A DNA stretch of 64,000 bases, from the NCBI GenBank assembly GCA_963839175.1, contig CAWIUB010000022.1, forward strand, positions 12,607 to 76,606, read 5' to 3'. This document shows positions 26,990 to 34,283 of this stretch, piece after piece. The DNA is from CAWIUB01 sp963839175 (GTDB lineage Bacteria > Actinomycetota > Actinomycetes > Mycobacteriales > Jatrophihabitantaceae). The first letter of the stretch is position 1; each line of letters starts with the position of its first letter. The position numbers and the translations under genes were made by a program. Below the pieces are notes generated by a model that was not told where the DNA came from, did no database searches, and saw nothing but the letters and a program-made list of their open reading frames with translations.

Positions 26990-29900
26990 TCAGTCGGGCA
27001 TGTCGGCGAAGCGGCTGTAGTGGCCCTGGAAGCTGACCGCGACGGTGGCAGTGGGGCCGTTGCGGTGCTTGGCGATGATGATGTCGGCCTCGCCGGCGCG
27101 TGGGGATTCCCGCTCGTACATGTCCTCGCGGTGCACGAGCAGCACCAGGTCGGAGTCCTGCTCGATCGAGTTGTGTGCGGCGATCCCGTCGGCGATGAAA
27201 TTGTGCGTGCCCTTGACCGTCGCGTCGTACACGGGCGCAAGGCCCAGTGGCTCGATCTCGACGACGCGATCCCAGAACACGTCGTCGGCGGCCTGGAACT
27301 GACGTCCGATCGGGCGGTTCGCCAGCTCGGCCAGCAGGCGCTCGGCAATCTCACCACGCCGCCCGTGAACTCCGATCTCTCGGCAGAAGATCCGCAGGCT
27401 GCCGCCGTCAGCGATCACGACGTGGTACCCATGCCGGTAGCCGGCTTTGGCGACGTTCTTCAGTCGCGCCACAATCCCGAACCGAGACAGCAGCAGCATG
27501 ACGCCGTCGGCGAGAGCTCGGCTGGCCGTGGCGTAGTACGCCTTGTGCGTGGTCGTCGAGCCGGGTCGGCCAATGCTCATGCAGCCGTCCGTTGCCCACA
27601 GATGCCGCAAGAACGTGGCTAGTTCGGCGTTGTCGGCTCGGTAGAGCACCTCAGGTAGTCGCTTCTGGTGCGATCGGAGGTCTTCGATACCCAGTTCGCG
27701 CAACCAGATATGCAGCGGGTTGAGCCGTCCGTGGGCAGATCTGTACGGTGCGGGCAGGTAGCTGCGCCACCAGCTGCCCTGTTGCACGCGTCGCGGTGAT
27801 ATGTCGAACTCCGCGCAGGCGGCTTCCTCGACGAACGCCAGGTTGGCTGGATCGTTCGAGGTGTAGTGCACAGGCTGGGAGCGCAGGACGCAGCCCTCGC
27901 CGAGCAGGTGGGCGAGCAGGCCGAGCCGGTATGTCGACCAGCCGAGCCCAGCGGCCACGGGCGCCGGCACCTGCCGGGGAATCGCGATCCGATCACCGAT
28001 CCCCAGGGCCTGGAGCGGCGTCCAGCCGCCGTGGGTCAGGAACGGGTGGTTACCGGTCGCCTTGACCTCCCGGCCAGAGGTGAGCCTGAGGCGGAAGGTC
28101 GGCTTGTGGCCGGACGGGTAGACGTTCGTGATCGGCGCCGCGACCAGGCGCCGCCGATCGTCCAAGGACCAGACGAGCACGCCGTCGTGTCCGTTGCGCA
28201 GCAGCTCCCGGAAGCTCACCGGGGAGCCTGTGTCGGCCCGCAGCAGCATGGTGTCGGCCGTCATGCACCCGCTTTCCCGCAGGTCGGCGAGCATTGGCTT
28301 CTTGTCGGTGCGCTGCTCCGGGCCGCGGTTGAGCTGGGAGAGCGCAACGACTGGAACGTCCAACTCCTTGGCCAGCAGCTTGATCGCCCGGGAGAACTCG
28401 CTGACCTCCTGCTGGCGCGATTCGACGCGCTTGCCGCTGGACATCAGCTGCAGGTAGTCGATGACGATCAGTTGCAGGTCGTGACGCTGACGCAGTCGGC
28501 GCGCCTTGGCGCGGATCTCCATCATGGTCAGATTCGGCGAGTCGTCGATGAACAACGGCGCGTTGGCCAGATCGCCTGCTCGCCGCGCCATCCGCGTCCA
28601 GTCCTGGTCGCTCATGTGCCCCGACCGCATGTTCCGTAGCGGCACCACGGCCTCGGCCGAGAACAGCCGCATCATGATCTTGAGCTTGCCCATTTCCAGG
28701 GAGAACAAGACCGTTGGCTTGTTGTGCTTGACCGCCGCTGACCGGGCGAAATCCAACGCCAGGGTGGAGTTGTGCGTTGGCACGAACGCTCGGCTGGCCA
28801 GATACATGTGGTCGTCGTTGCAGACTTGGACGCACCGGACTGGCACGGAAGCCGCCGCGCGAACGTCGGCAACGAAGCGGCTCTGGTCCAGGTCGGGTCC
28901 GCAATTGCGCACCCAATGGTTGGGGTTACCGTCTGCATCGGTCAGCGTCATCGCGATCTGCTCCGTCGTGACCACGCGAGACCGCTCAGGTGCCGTTACC
29001 GGGCCCAGGCCGGCCCGCGAAGAGGAGGCCAGGACCAATTCCGCGCCGGCCACTAGCGCGTTCAGGTGAACGCACGTCGGCCATTGATGCTCGGCGTCAG
29101 CGACGATGACGGTTCCGTCGGAGAACTCGACCTCATAGCACGGCCGGCCCACCATGACATCCGTCGCGGCGACGACGCGCGTCGGACGGCCGTCCGCGCC
29201 GAGCAGCAGGCCTCCGACTCGAACCGCACCCATGGTCGTCCAACCAGTCGGCGTCGGCAGTCGGGTGTCGAGCGCGAGCGCCTTGCCGCTGCCCGGCCGG
29301 CCGGCGACGGTCACCATCTGGCCCGGATGCAGGCCGTTGGTGATCTCGTCCAGCCGGCTGAATCCGGTAGGGATGCCGGTGCCGATGCCGCCGGTGGCCG
29401 AGATGCGGTCGATCTCGTCCATCGTGCCCTGCAGCAGCGTCTCGATGTGGACGTAGTCCTCGCTGGTCCGCCGCTCGGTGACGTCGTAGATCTCCGCCTG
29501 CGCGCGGTCGACCACGTCGTCGACGCTGCCCACGATGCCGCCACCGCCCGAGGCGGTGTCGTAGCCCATCTGCACGATCCGGGTGCCGGCCGTGACCAGC
29601 CGGCGCAAGGTGGCTCGCTCGGCCACGATCTGCGCGTAGTAGCCGGCGTTGGCTGCGGTTGGCACCGCCGAGATCAGCGTGTGCAGGTACTCGGCGCCAC
29701 CGACCCGGGCGATCTGACCGGTGCGGACCAGCTCGGCGGAGACTGTGACGGGGTCGGCCGGCTCGCCCCGGCCGTAGAGGTCGAGGACGCCTTCGTACAC
29801 GAGCTGGTGCGCGGGACGGTAGAAGTCGGTGGGCCGCACCACCTCGACGACGTCGGCGATCGCGTCCTTGGACAGCATCATCCCGCCGAGCACCGATTGC

Positions 29901-29992
29901 TCGGCGGCGATGTCCTGCGGCGGGGTGCGGTCGTACTCGGGTGGCCGGGACGTACCGGCCGGGCCGACGCGCGGGTCGTCCGCCAGAACCAT
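26990..29992 (-). CDS. dnaB: Replicative DNA helicase DnaB with two inteins
   Basis: The 1000-residue precursor reduces to a 463-residue DnaB after removal of two inteins. Exteins are residues 1-237 (N-terminal domain with PPQDIAAEQSVLGGMMLSKD, linker, and P-loop up to GRPGSGK), 409-575 (STLALDFARS, FSLEMGK, the Walker B IVIDYLQLM, LSQLNRGPEQRTDKKPMLAD) and 942-1000 (SIEQDSDLVLLVHREDMYER to the end). Intein 1 splits the Walker A motif between GSGK and STLAL. Intein 2 splits DLRESG and SIEQDSD. Splicing is therefore essential for function. The protein unwinds DNA ahead of the replication fork. The gene closes the conserved rpsF-ssb-rpsR-rplI-dnaB cluster. Confidence 0.97.
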   Translation of the reverse strand: MVLADDPRVGPAGTSRPPEYDRTPPQDIAAEQSVLGGMMLSKDAIADVVEVVRPTDFYRPAHQLVYEGVLDLYGRGEPADPVTVSAELVRTGQIARVGGAEYLHTLISAVPTAANAGYYAQIVAERATLRRLVTAGTRIVQMGYDTASGGGGIVGSVDDVVDRAQAEIYDVTERRTSEDYVHIETLLQGTMDEIDRISATGGIGTGIPTGFSRLDEITNGLHPGQMVTVAGRPGSGKALALDTRLPTPTGWTTMGAVRVGGLLLGADGRPTRVVAATDVMVGRPCYEVEFSDGTVIVADAEHQWPTCVHLNALVAGAELVLASSSRAGLGPVTAPERSRVVTTEQIAMTLTDADGNPNHWVRNCGPDLDQSRFVADVRAAASVPVRCVQVCNDDHMYLASRAFVPTHNSTLALDFARSAAVKHNKPTVLFSLEMGKLKIMMRLFSAEAVVPLRNMRSGHMSDQDWTRMARRAGDLANAPLFIDDSPNLTMMEIRAKARRLRQRHDLQLIVIDYLQLMSSGKRVESRQQEVSEFSRAIKLLAKELDVPVVALSQLNRGPEQRTDKKPMLADLRESGCMTADTMLLRADTGSPVSFRELLRNGHDGVLVWSLDDRRRLVAAPITNVYPSGHKPTFRLRLTSGREVKATGNHPFLTHGGWTPLQALGIGDRIAIPRQVPAPVAAGLGWSTYRLGLLAHLLGEGCVLRSQPVHYTSNDPANLAFVEEAACAEFDISPRRVQQGSWWRSYLPAPYRSAHGRLNPLHIWLRELGIEDLRSHQKRLPEVLYRADNAELATFLRHLWATDGCMSIGRPGSTTTHKAYYATASRALADGVMLLLSRFGIVARLKNVAKAGYRHGYHVVIADGGSLRIFCREIGVHGRRGEIAERLLAELANRPIGRQFQAADDVFWDRVVEIEPLGLAPVYDATVKGTHNFIADGIAAHNSIEQDSDLVLLVHREDMYERESPRAGEADIIIAKHRNGPTATVAVSFQGHYSRFADMPD
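27170..28267 (-). other. DnaB intein 2: 366-residue intein with LAGLIDADG endonuclease
   Basis: Precursor residues 576-941 start with Cys (CMTADTMLLRADTGS), carry the block B TGNHPFLTHGGWTPL and end in VKGTHNFIADGIAAHN before Ser, as in class 1 inteins. Two dodecapeptide-like motifs, YRLGLLAHLLGEGCV and TFLRHLWATDGCM, indicate a LAGLIDADG homing endonuclease that keeps acidic residues in both copies (Glu and Asp). Confidence 0.9.
28769..29281 (-). other. DnaB intein 1: 171-residue mini-intein with class 3 features
   Basis: Precursor residues 238-408 begin ALALDTRLPTPTGW, so the first residue is Ala, not the Cys or Ser needed for standard splicing. The class 3 W-C-T set seems present: Trp in the block B region (DAEHQWPT), Cys in block F (VPVRCVQV) and Thr in block G (FVPTHN before Ser). 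No homing endonuclease domain is present. Class 3 inteins start splicing by attack of the block F Cys. Confidence 0.8.
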
Positions 29993-30296
29993 GCGGCCCC
30001 CTCCCGGTCCTAGTGGTCGCTCACCTGTTCGGCTGATGTCTACCGGGAAGGTCCGACACTTTCGGTGTGCGGGCTCGGTGCGGCGTCGTGCGCGGGAGTG
30101 ACCGCGCTGACGCTAGAGGTGGCGATGCGGCGCGGCAATTCGGCCTGTGCACACCGCTGTGGACAAACCTGTGGGACGTCTGCCGCGGGCTGTAGACGAT
30201 CGGTGGACGAGCCTGTGGATTACTCCGCGCTGACGGCTACGACCCGGCAAATCCGGGGGGCGCGTCGTCCACGTCCTGTGGAGGAAAAGTTCTTGG
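29993..30296. promoter_or_regulatory. 304-base gap upstream of dnaB with DnaA-box-like sites
   Basis: No gene fits here. TGTGGACAA at 30158-30166 is the exact complement of the actinobacterial DnaA box TTGTCCACA. Related TGTGGATTA (30214-30222) and TGTGGAGGA (30277-30285) lie in the same orientation, with TGTGGGACG at 30170-30178. The gap should contain the dnaB promoter. DnaA control of dnaB, or a secondary DnaA-binding cluster, is a possible inference. Confidence 0.45.
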
Positions 30297-30743
30297 TCAG
30301 ACCGCCGTGACGGTCAGCGGCACCGAGGCGACGACGTCGGGGTGCAGCTCGACGGTGACGACGTGCTCGCCGATGGTCTTGATGTGGCCGGGCAGCCGGA
30401 TTCGCTTCTTGTCCAGCAGCGGACCGCCAGCGTCCTTGACGGCATTCGCGACGTCGGCGACGGTGATCGAACCGAACAGCCGGCCGCCCTCGCCGGCGCG
30501 GGCGCCGAGCCGAACGGTGAGCTTCTCCAGCTCGGCCTTGATCTCGCCGGCGTGGCCGAGGTCGCGGATCTCGCGGGCGTCGCGGGCCCGCTGGATCTGG
30601 GTGATCTGCTTCTCGGCGCCCTTGGTCCAGGTGATCGCGGCGCCGCGCGGCACGAGAAAGTTGCGGCCGTATCCGTCGGCCACCTCGACTATGTCGCCGG
30701 CCAGGCCGAGGCCCGCGACCTCCCGGGTCAGGATGAGCTTCAT
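30297..30743 (-). CDS. rplI: 50S ribosomal protein L9
   Basis: This 148-residue protein starts at ATG 30743 (MKLILTREVAGLGLAGDIVE). The N-terminal L9 signature continues VADGYGRNFLVPRGAAI, followed by the long connecting helix and the C-terminal domain (GGRLFGSITVADVANAVKDA). L9 bridges the base of the L1 stalk on the large subunit. It sits four bases after rpsR in the ribosomal/ssb operon. Confidence 0.98.
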   Translation of the reverse strand: MKLILTREVAGLGLAGDIVEVADGYGRNFLVPRGAAITWTKGAEKQITQIQRARDAREIRDLGHAGEIKAELEKLTVRLGARAGEGGRLFGSITVADVANAVKDAGGPLLDKKRIRLPGHIKTIGEHVVTVELHPDVVASVPLTVTAV

Positions 30744-30747
30744 CCGG

Positions 30748-30984
30748 TCACCGTGCCGTCGACGTGTAAGGCAGCAGGGCCATCTCGCGGGCGTTCTTGA
30801 TCGCCTTCGCGATCTCGCGCTGTTGTTGAGCGCTGACACCGGTCACCCGCCGGGCACGGATCTTGCCGCGATCGGAGATGAACTTGCGCAGCAGCGCGGT
30901 GTCCTTGTAGTCGATGTAGTCGATCTTGGCCGCCAGCAGGGGATTCTGCTTCTTCTTCGGCTTGCGAATGGGTGGTTTGGGCAT
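30748..30984 (-). CDS. rpsR: 30S ribosomal protein S18
   Basis: This 78-residue basic protein starts at ATG 30984 (MPKPPIRKPKKKQNPLLAAK). The S18 core IDYIDYKDTALLRKFISDRG, KIRARRVTGVSAQQQREIAK and AIKNAREMALLPYTS is intact. It lacks the CxxC zinc motif seen in zinc-binding S18 copies. It lies between ssb and rplI. Confidence 0.98.
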   Translation of the reverse strand: MPKPPIRKPKKKQNPLLAAKIDYIDYKDTALLRKFISDRGKIRARRVTGVSAQQQREIAKAIKNAREMALLPYTSTAR

Positions 30985-31010
30985 GTCAGTTCTTCCGGTG
31001 AGGCGAATCG

Positions 31011-31499
31011 TTAGAAGGGGGGCTCGTCGCTGGATCCAGCGGGCGGAGGCGAGCCCCACGGGTCGTCGCTCGGCTCGGCGGTGGCGGCGCCGGAGCCGGA
31101 GCCGGAGGCGCCGAATCCGCCCGAGGACGAGCCACGCTGGGTGCGGTTGACCTTGGCGGTGGCGTAGCGCAGCGACGGGCCGATCTCGTCGACGTCCAGC
31201 TCGATGACCGTGCGCTTCTCGCCCTCGCGGGTCTCGAACGAACGCTGCTTGAGCCGGCCCTGCGCGACGACGCGCATTCCGCGCTGCAACGACTCGGCGA
31301 CGTTCTCGGCCGCCTGGCGCCAGATCGAGCAGCGCAGGAACAGCGCCTCGCCGTCCTTCCACTCGTTGTTGGCCCGGTCGAACTGGCGCGGCGTCGAGGC
31401 GATCGTGAAGCTCGCGACCGCGGCACCCGATGGGGTGAAGCGCAGCTCGGGGTCGGCGGTCAGGTTGCCGACCACGGTGATGACGGTGTCTCCGGCCAT
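31011..31499 (-). CDS. ssb: Single-stranded DNA-binding protein
   Basis: This 162-residue SSB starts at ATG 31499 (MAGDTVITVVGNLTADPELR). It has the OB-fold core (FTPSGAAVASFTIASTPRQF, WRQAAENVAESLQRGMRVVA), a Gly/Ser-rich linker and the acidic tip ending DEPPF that recruits partner proteins. It lies between rpsF and rpsR, as is usual. Confidence 0.98.
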   Translation of the reverse strand: MAGDTVITVVGNLTADPELRFTPSGAAVASFTIASTPRQFDRANNEWKDGEALFLRCSIWRQAAENVAESLQRGMRVVAQGRLKQRSFETREGEKRTVIELDVDEIGPSLRYATAKVNRTQRGSSSGGFGASGSGSGAATAEPSDDPWGSPPPAGSSDEPPF

Positions 31500-31503
31500 G
31501 GCG

Positions 31504-31806
31504 TTACCGCGCTTCCGGGCGGAGGACCTTAGTCCGCAGCACCGACTCGTTGAGGTTGAGCTGACGGTCGAGCTCCTGTACCGCGGCTGGCTCGGCCTGC
31601 AGGTCGATCACGGCGTAGATGCCCTCAGCGTGCTTGTCGATCTCGTAGGCGAGCCGGCGCTTGCCCCAGATGTCGACCTTCTCTACGGTTCCGCCGTCCT
31701 TCTTGACGACGTTCAGGAACGCGTCGAGGGACGGGGCGATGGTGCGCTCCTCGAGGTTCGGCTCGAGGATGACCATCACTTCGTAATGGCGCATGGCGGT
31801 GGTCAA
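31504..31806 (-). CDS. rpsF: 30S ribosomal protein S6
   Basis: This protein of about 100 residues has the S6 core MRHYEVMVILEPNLEERTIA, VDIWGKRRLAYEIDKHAEGI and NLNESVLRTKVLRPEAR. Two starts are possible. TTG at 31806 has an ideal ribosome site (GGAGG at 31814-31818, seven bases away), while the more typical ATG at 31794 would lie 19 bases from it. I therefore prefer the TTG start (LTTAMRHYE). It is the first gene of the rpsF-ssb-rpsR-rplI operon. Confidence 0.97.
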   Translation of the reverse strand: MTTAMRHYEVMVILEPNLEERTIAPSLDAFLNVVKKDGGTVEKVDIWGKRRLAYEIDKHAEGIYAVIDLQAEPAAVQELDRQLNLNESVLRTKVLRPEAR

Positions 31807-31861
31807 GGAACTGCCTCCTATGGGCTAGATCGGCCACGGACGCTCCGTGGCAGGAGGATGC

Positions 31862-31875
31862 GTCAGACGTCTGAC
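31862..31875. promoter_or_regulatory. Perfect 14-bp palindrome upstream of rpsF
   Basis: GTCAGACGTCTGAC is self-complementary over all 14 bases. It lies about 56 bases before the rpsF start, in the gap shared with the divergent endonuclease IV gene. It looks like an operator for a dimeric regulator; the regulator is unknown. Confidence 0.5.
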
Positions 31876-32041
31876 ACAAAACTGTTGCAGCCTACCTGGA
31901 CGGCCGGTGAATCTCGAAATCTTCGCGTTGACACACGCCTAGACCACCGCTTTGCCGGCCGAACCGGTGTGGGATACACGTTGCGGCCCGCGCGGCACAG
32001 GCAAAGCGAGCGATCGGACGGTAGTCGTAGGCTCGGTGTTC

Positions 32042-32821
32042 GTGGCAGTCATCGGAGCGCATGTCGACTCGGCCGACCCGCTCGCCGCAGCGGCCGCCGT
32101 CGGCGCGCAGGCCGTGCAGTTCTTCCTGGCCGACCCGCAGGGCTGGAAAGCGCCGAAACGGCACGAGCATTTCGATGCGATCAAAGCCAGCAAGCTGACC
32201 GTCTACATCCACGCGCCCTACCTGGTCAACGTGGCGACATTGAACAACCGCATCCGCATCCCCAGCCGCAAGATATTGGCGCAGCACTCCGACGCGGCGG
32301 CCGCCATCGGCGCGAAGGCACTGATCGTCCATGCTGGGTACGTCAACGACGGTGACGATCCGGATGCAGGAATCGACAACTGGCGCAAGACCTTTGCGCG
32401 GGTCGCTGAAGAAGGCGGTTTCCCGCTGTCGATCCTCATCGAGAACACGGCCGGTGGAAACAACGCGTTGGCCCGCCGCTTCGACCGGCTTGCCCGGCTG
32501 TGGGACGCCATCGGCGAGTACGGCCCGGGATTCGTCCTCGACACGTGCCATGCACACGCGGGCGGCGAGGAACTGGACGGCATCGTCGACCGGATCAGCA
32601 AGATCACCGGGCGGGTCGATCTGGTGCACGCGAACAACAGCCGGGACGCGTTCGACTCCGGCGCCGACCGGCACGCCAACCTCGACGCCGGGCAGATCGA
32701 TGCGCAGCTGATCGCCGCCATCGCCCGGGAAGCCGGCAGCGACGTCATCGTCGAGACGCCGGCGGCTGGTCAGGCCGACGACATCGCGTTCCTGAGGGAT
32801 TCCCTCGTCTCGGCCAGCTGA
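32042..32821 (+). CDS. nfo: Deoxyribonuclease IV (AP endonuclease, Nfo family)
   Basis: This TIM-barrel protein of about 259 residues cuts DNA at abasic sites in base-excision repair using three metal ions. Typical features are IGAHVDSADPLAAAAAVGAQ at the start, VYIHAPYLVNVAT, LIVHAGYV, ILIENTAGG, FVLDTCHAHAGG and LVHANNSRDAFDSGADRHAN, which supply the His, Glu and Asp metal ligands. The start is GTG 32042 (VAVIGAHV); GTG 32036 is an alternative. It overlaps the 3' end of the convergent GT87 gene by 52 bases. Confidence 0.93.
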   Translation: MAVIGAHVDSADPLAAAAAVGAQAVQFFLADPQGWKAPKRHEHFDAIKASKLTVYIHAPYLVNVATLNNRIRIPSRKILAQHSDAAAAIGAKALIVHAGYVNDGDDPDAGIDNWRKTFARVAEEGGFPLSILIENTAGGNNALARRFDRLARLWDAIGEYGPGFVLDTCHAHAGGEELDGIVDRISKITGRVDLVHANNSRDAFDSGADRHANLDAGQIDAQLIAAIAREAGSDVIVETPAAGQADDIAFLRDSLVSAS

Positions 32822-34236
32822 CTCTCCGCGGGCGGCGGTCGCGAGCGCAGCAGCGCCATGACCGGGCCGTCCGGCGAGCCGTCGTAAGGGCCGCCGCCAG
32901 GATCGTCCAGCCCGCCTGATCGCACGACGTCGAGGTCGGGGCGCCACATCTCGCGGATCACCAGCCCGGCCAGGATGATCAGTGTGACGTCGCGCAGGAT
33001 GACGGCGAACATCAGCCAGGTGTAGCTCATGCCGCGGCTGGTGTCGTTCAATCCCATCAGATACAGCATGAAGGTGATCCACAGCGTGATCTCGCTGAAC
33101 TGCCAGATCAGCGCCATCCGCCATCGGGGCCGGGCAAGGGCCACCAGGGGCAGCAGCCAGATCGAATACTGCCGGCTCCAGATCTTGGACGCGAACAGGA
33201 ACACCACGACGGCGAGGAACACCAGCTGCGCCATCCGCGGCCGGACCGGGGCGCGCAGCGCTAGCGCGACGACGGCCGCCTCGGCCACGATCGCCACCAC
33301 GGCGACGGCCACGCCGGACGGCGTCCATGCGCCGGCGTTGCCGGTGAGCGCGTAGTGGCCGATGAACCACAGCGTGTCCCATTCGGTCGTGCGTGTCGCG
33401 TTGAACGTGAAGAACTCGCTCCAGCCTTCGTGGTAGGCGACCGCGACGGGCAGGTTGACCGCGAGCCATACGGCCACGGCGGTGAGGCAGCACCAGGCCG
33501 CGGGTCTGTATCGCCCGGTGCGCAGCGCCAAGGCCGCGATGGCCACAAGCAGCAGCGCGGGGTAGAGCTTGGCTGCCGCGCCCAGCCCGATCAGCACGCC
33601 GGCGGCCGCGGGCCGGTTCTTGGCCCACGCCCACAGGGCGCAGCCGGTGAACGCCATCGCGTACAGGTCCCAGTTCGAGAACGCGTGAAAGACCAGCAAC
33701 GGCCCGAGGGCAAAGATCGCGACGTCGTACGGACGCCGCCCGGCGGCACCGACCGTGCCCGCGACCGCGATCAGACCGCAGGCGGCCAGCAGCAGGCACG
33801 TCAGGATCCCGAACAGCTGCACGTCGGAGGTGTCGCCGAACACGCCGTGGAAAGCGTGGGTGAGTCCGGCGGTCAGCCACATGAATCCCCCGGTCAGCAC
33901 GGGGTATTCGACCGCGTGGTCGCGGTAGGGAACCGCGCCGAGGTCGAGCCCCTCGGTGTTCCAGAGCGGGATGATGTCGGAGTAGCAGGCGTGCGTGTAC
34001 TGCCGGTTGGCCACCCAGTTGGCGTTCGCGCACGGCGACTTCTGCAGGTACCCGAGGACGAGGGTGAACGACGCGAGGCCCAGCAAGACCCGCAGCGGAG
34101 TCCACCAGCCACCGGCCACGGCGTGCCGGCCCCAGGCGCCACCGACGATCCGCACCGCCCGGGCCACGGTCGGGTCGGCGCGGCTCGGTGGCGGCTGGCC
34201 GAGCCCGGACCAGGCAGGCTCCGGCGCGCGCGTCAC
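32770..34236 (-). CDS. GT87-type membrane mannosyltransferase (DUF2029)
   Basis: This 488-residue polytopic membrane protein has about ten hydrophobic segments and an early conserved loop (LWNTEGLDLGAVPYRDHAVE, then YPVLTGG) typical of polyprenol-phosphate-mannose-dependent GT-C enzymes of the DUF2029/GT87 family. IGLGAAAKLYPALLLV and FLFASKIWSRQYSIWLLPLV are further family blocks. Such enzymes add mannose to cell-envelope lipids or glycans outside the membrane. It sits between the PBP gene and rpsF, matching mycobacterial synteny. It starts 47 bases after the PBP stop and is probably co-transcribed with it. Confidence 0.88.
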   Translation of the reverse strand: MTRAPEPAWSGLGQPPPSRADPTVARAVRIVGGAWGRHAVAGGWWTPLRVLLGLASFTLVLGYLQKSPCANANWVANRQYTHACYSDIIPLWNTEGLDLGAVPYRDHAVEYPVLTGGFMWLTAGLTHAFHGVFGDTSDVQLFGILTCLLLAACGLIAVAGTVGAAGRRPYDVAIFALGPLLVFHAFSNWDLYAMAFTGCALWAWAKNRPAAAGVLIGLGAAAKLYPALLLVAIAALALRTGRYRPAAWCCLTAVAVWLAVNLPVAVAYHEGWSEFFTFNATRTTEWDTLWFIGHYALTGNAGAWTPSGVAVAVVAIVAEAAVVALALRAPVRPRMAQLVFLAVVVFLFASKIWSRQYSIWLLPLVALARPRWRMALIWQFSEITLWITFMLYLMGLNDTSRGMSYTWLMFAVILRDVTLIILAGLVIREMWRPDLDVVRSGGLDDPGGGPYDGSPDGPVMALLRSRPPPAESQLAETRESLRNAMSSA

Positions 34237-34283
34237 CGGCGCATCCTCGCATGTCCGCCGTTACGGTCCTTGGCGGCAGCTGA

